Below are positions 7,051 through 7,099 of a stretch of 7,099 nucleotides of DNA, piece by piece (position 1 is the stretch's first letter; the number at the start of each line of letters is the position of its first letter). The notes under the pieces were generated by a model. That model searched no databases. It saw only the letters and a list, made by a program, of their open reading frames with translations, and was not told the origin of the DNA. The translations under genes and the position numbers were made by a program. The DNA comes from Gallionella sp. (GTDB lineage Bacteria; Pseudomonadota; Gammaproteobacteria; Burkholderiales; Gallionellaceae), in contig JANLID010000221.1 in the NCBI GenBank assembly GCA_024654105.1, positions 1-7,099 of the forward strand. Direction: 5' to 3'.

Positions 7051-7062
7051 ATGAATATTCAT
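7051..7062. repeat. Perfect 12-bp palindrome upstream of der
   Basis: ATGAATATTCAT is exactly self-complementary. It lies 16 bp upstream of the der start codon and 4 bp beyond its AAGG ribosome-binding site, so on the der transcript it would sit just 5' of the ribosome-binding site. It could be an operator half-site pair or part of an AT-rich promoter region, but chance is possible for a 12-bp AT-rich palindrome. Confidence 0.45.
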
Positions 7063-7069
7063 GGGAAAT

Positions 7070-7092
7070 GGAGAAGGGAGAAGAGAGAAGGG
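7070..7092 (+). repeat. GAGAAG-type purine tract
   Basis: Twenty-three consecutive purines made of imperfect GAGAAG/GGAGAAG units. On the der strand this is a pyrimidine run of CTTCTC units before the palindrome and the ribosome-binding site. It is a low-complexity intergenic tract with no coding signature. The run ends within the window (TAAAACC follows). Confidence 0.6.
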
Positions 7093-7099
7093 TAAAACC

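Overview
The window reads as chromosomal DNA of a betaproteobacterium, probably of the Nitrosomonadales/Gallionellaceae type. This rests on protein character only: a Der GTPase of proteobacterial type, a DUF3301-like membrane-anchored small protein, and a small hypothetical protein beginning MMEQRPRFQLNRAAIVL that I recall from betaproteobacterial genomes. No similarity search was possible.

Left part (1-1503), accessory and decaying. The window opens inside a frameshifted, truncated IS5-family transposase remnant on the + strand. It abuts the 3' end of a small hypothetical gene on the - strand. That gene looks broken: two single-base losses move its conserved C-terminal part into other frames, and the homologous part stops where the IS-side sequence begins. 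Between this gene and the next - strand gene (DUF3301 type, 723-1094) sits a strong intrinsic terminator on the + strand, with no recognisable + strand gene before it. A 409-bp intergenic stretch (1095-1503) holds a structured palindromic repeat with GTTCCCA/TGGGAAC ends and two internal hairpins.

Middle (1504-2283). A lone + strand gene encodes a cytoplasmic endonuclease/exonuclease/phosphatase (EEP) superfamily enzyme with its metal and catalytic motifs in place. Its substrate cannot be told from sequence. It converges on the large - strand gene with 41 bp between them and no clear terminator.

Right part (2325-7034), a probable two-gene - strand operon. der, an essential double-G-domain GTPase for 50S ribosome assembly, is followed after 12 bp by a 1098-aa SWIM zinc-finger SNF2-family ATPase. 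The order der then SNF2 is notable because in many betaproteobacteria hfq-hflX-hflK-hflC follow der. Upstream of der are a perfect 12-bp AT-rich palindrome and a 23-nt purine tract (pyrimidine on the der coding strand).

I found no convincing new defence, secretion or RNA system. The parts most worth a second look are the decayed IS/hypothetical-gene junction, the orphan + strand terminator and the 125-bp palindromic repeat.
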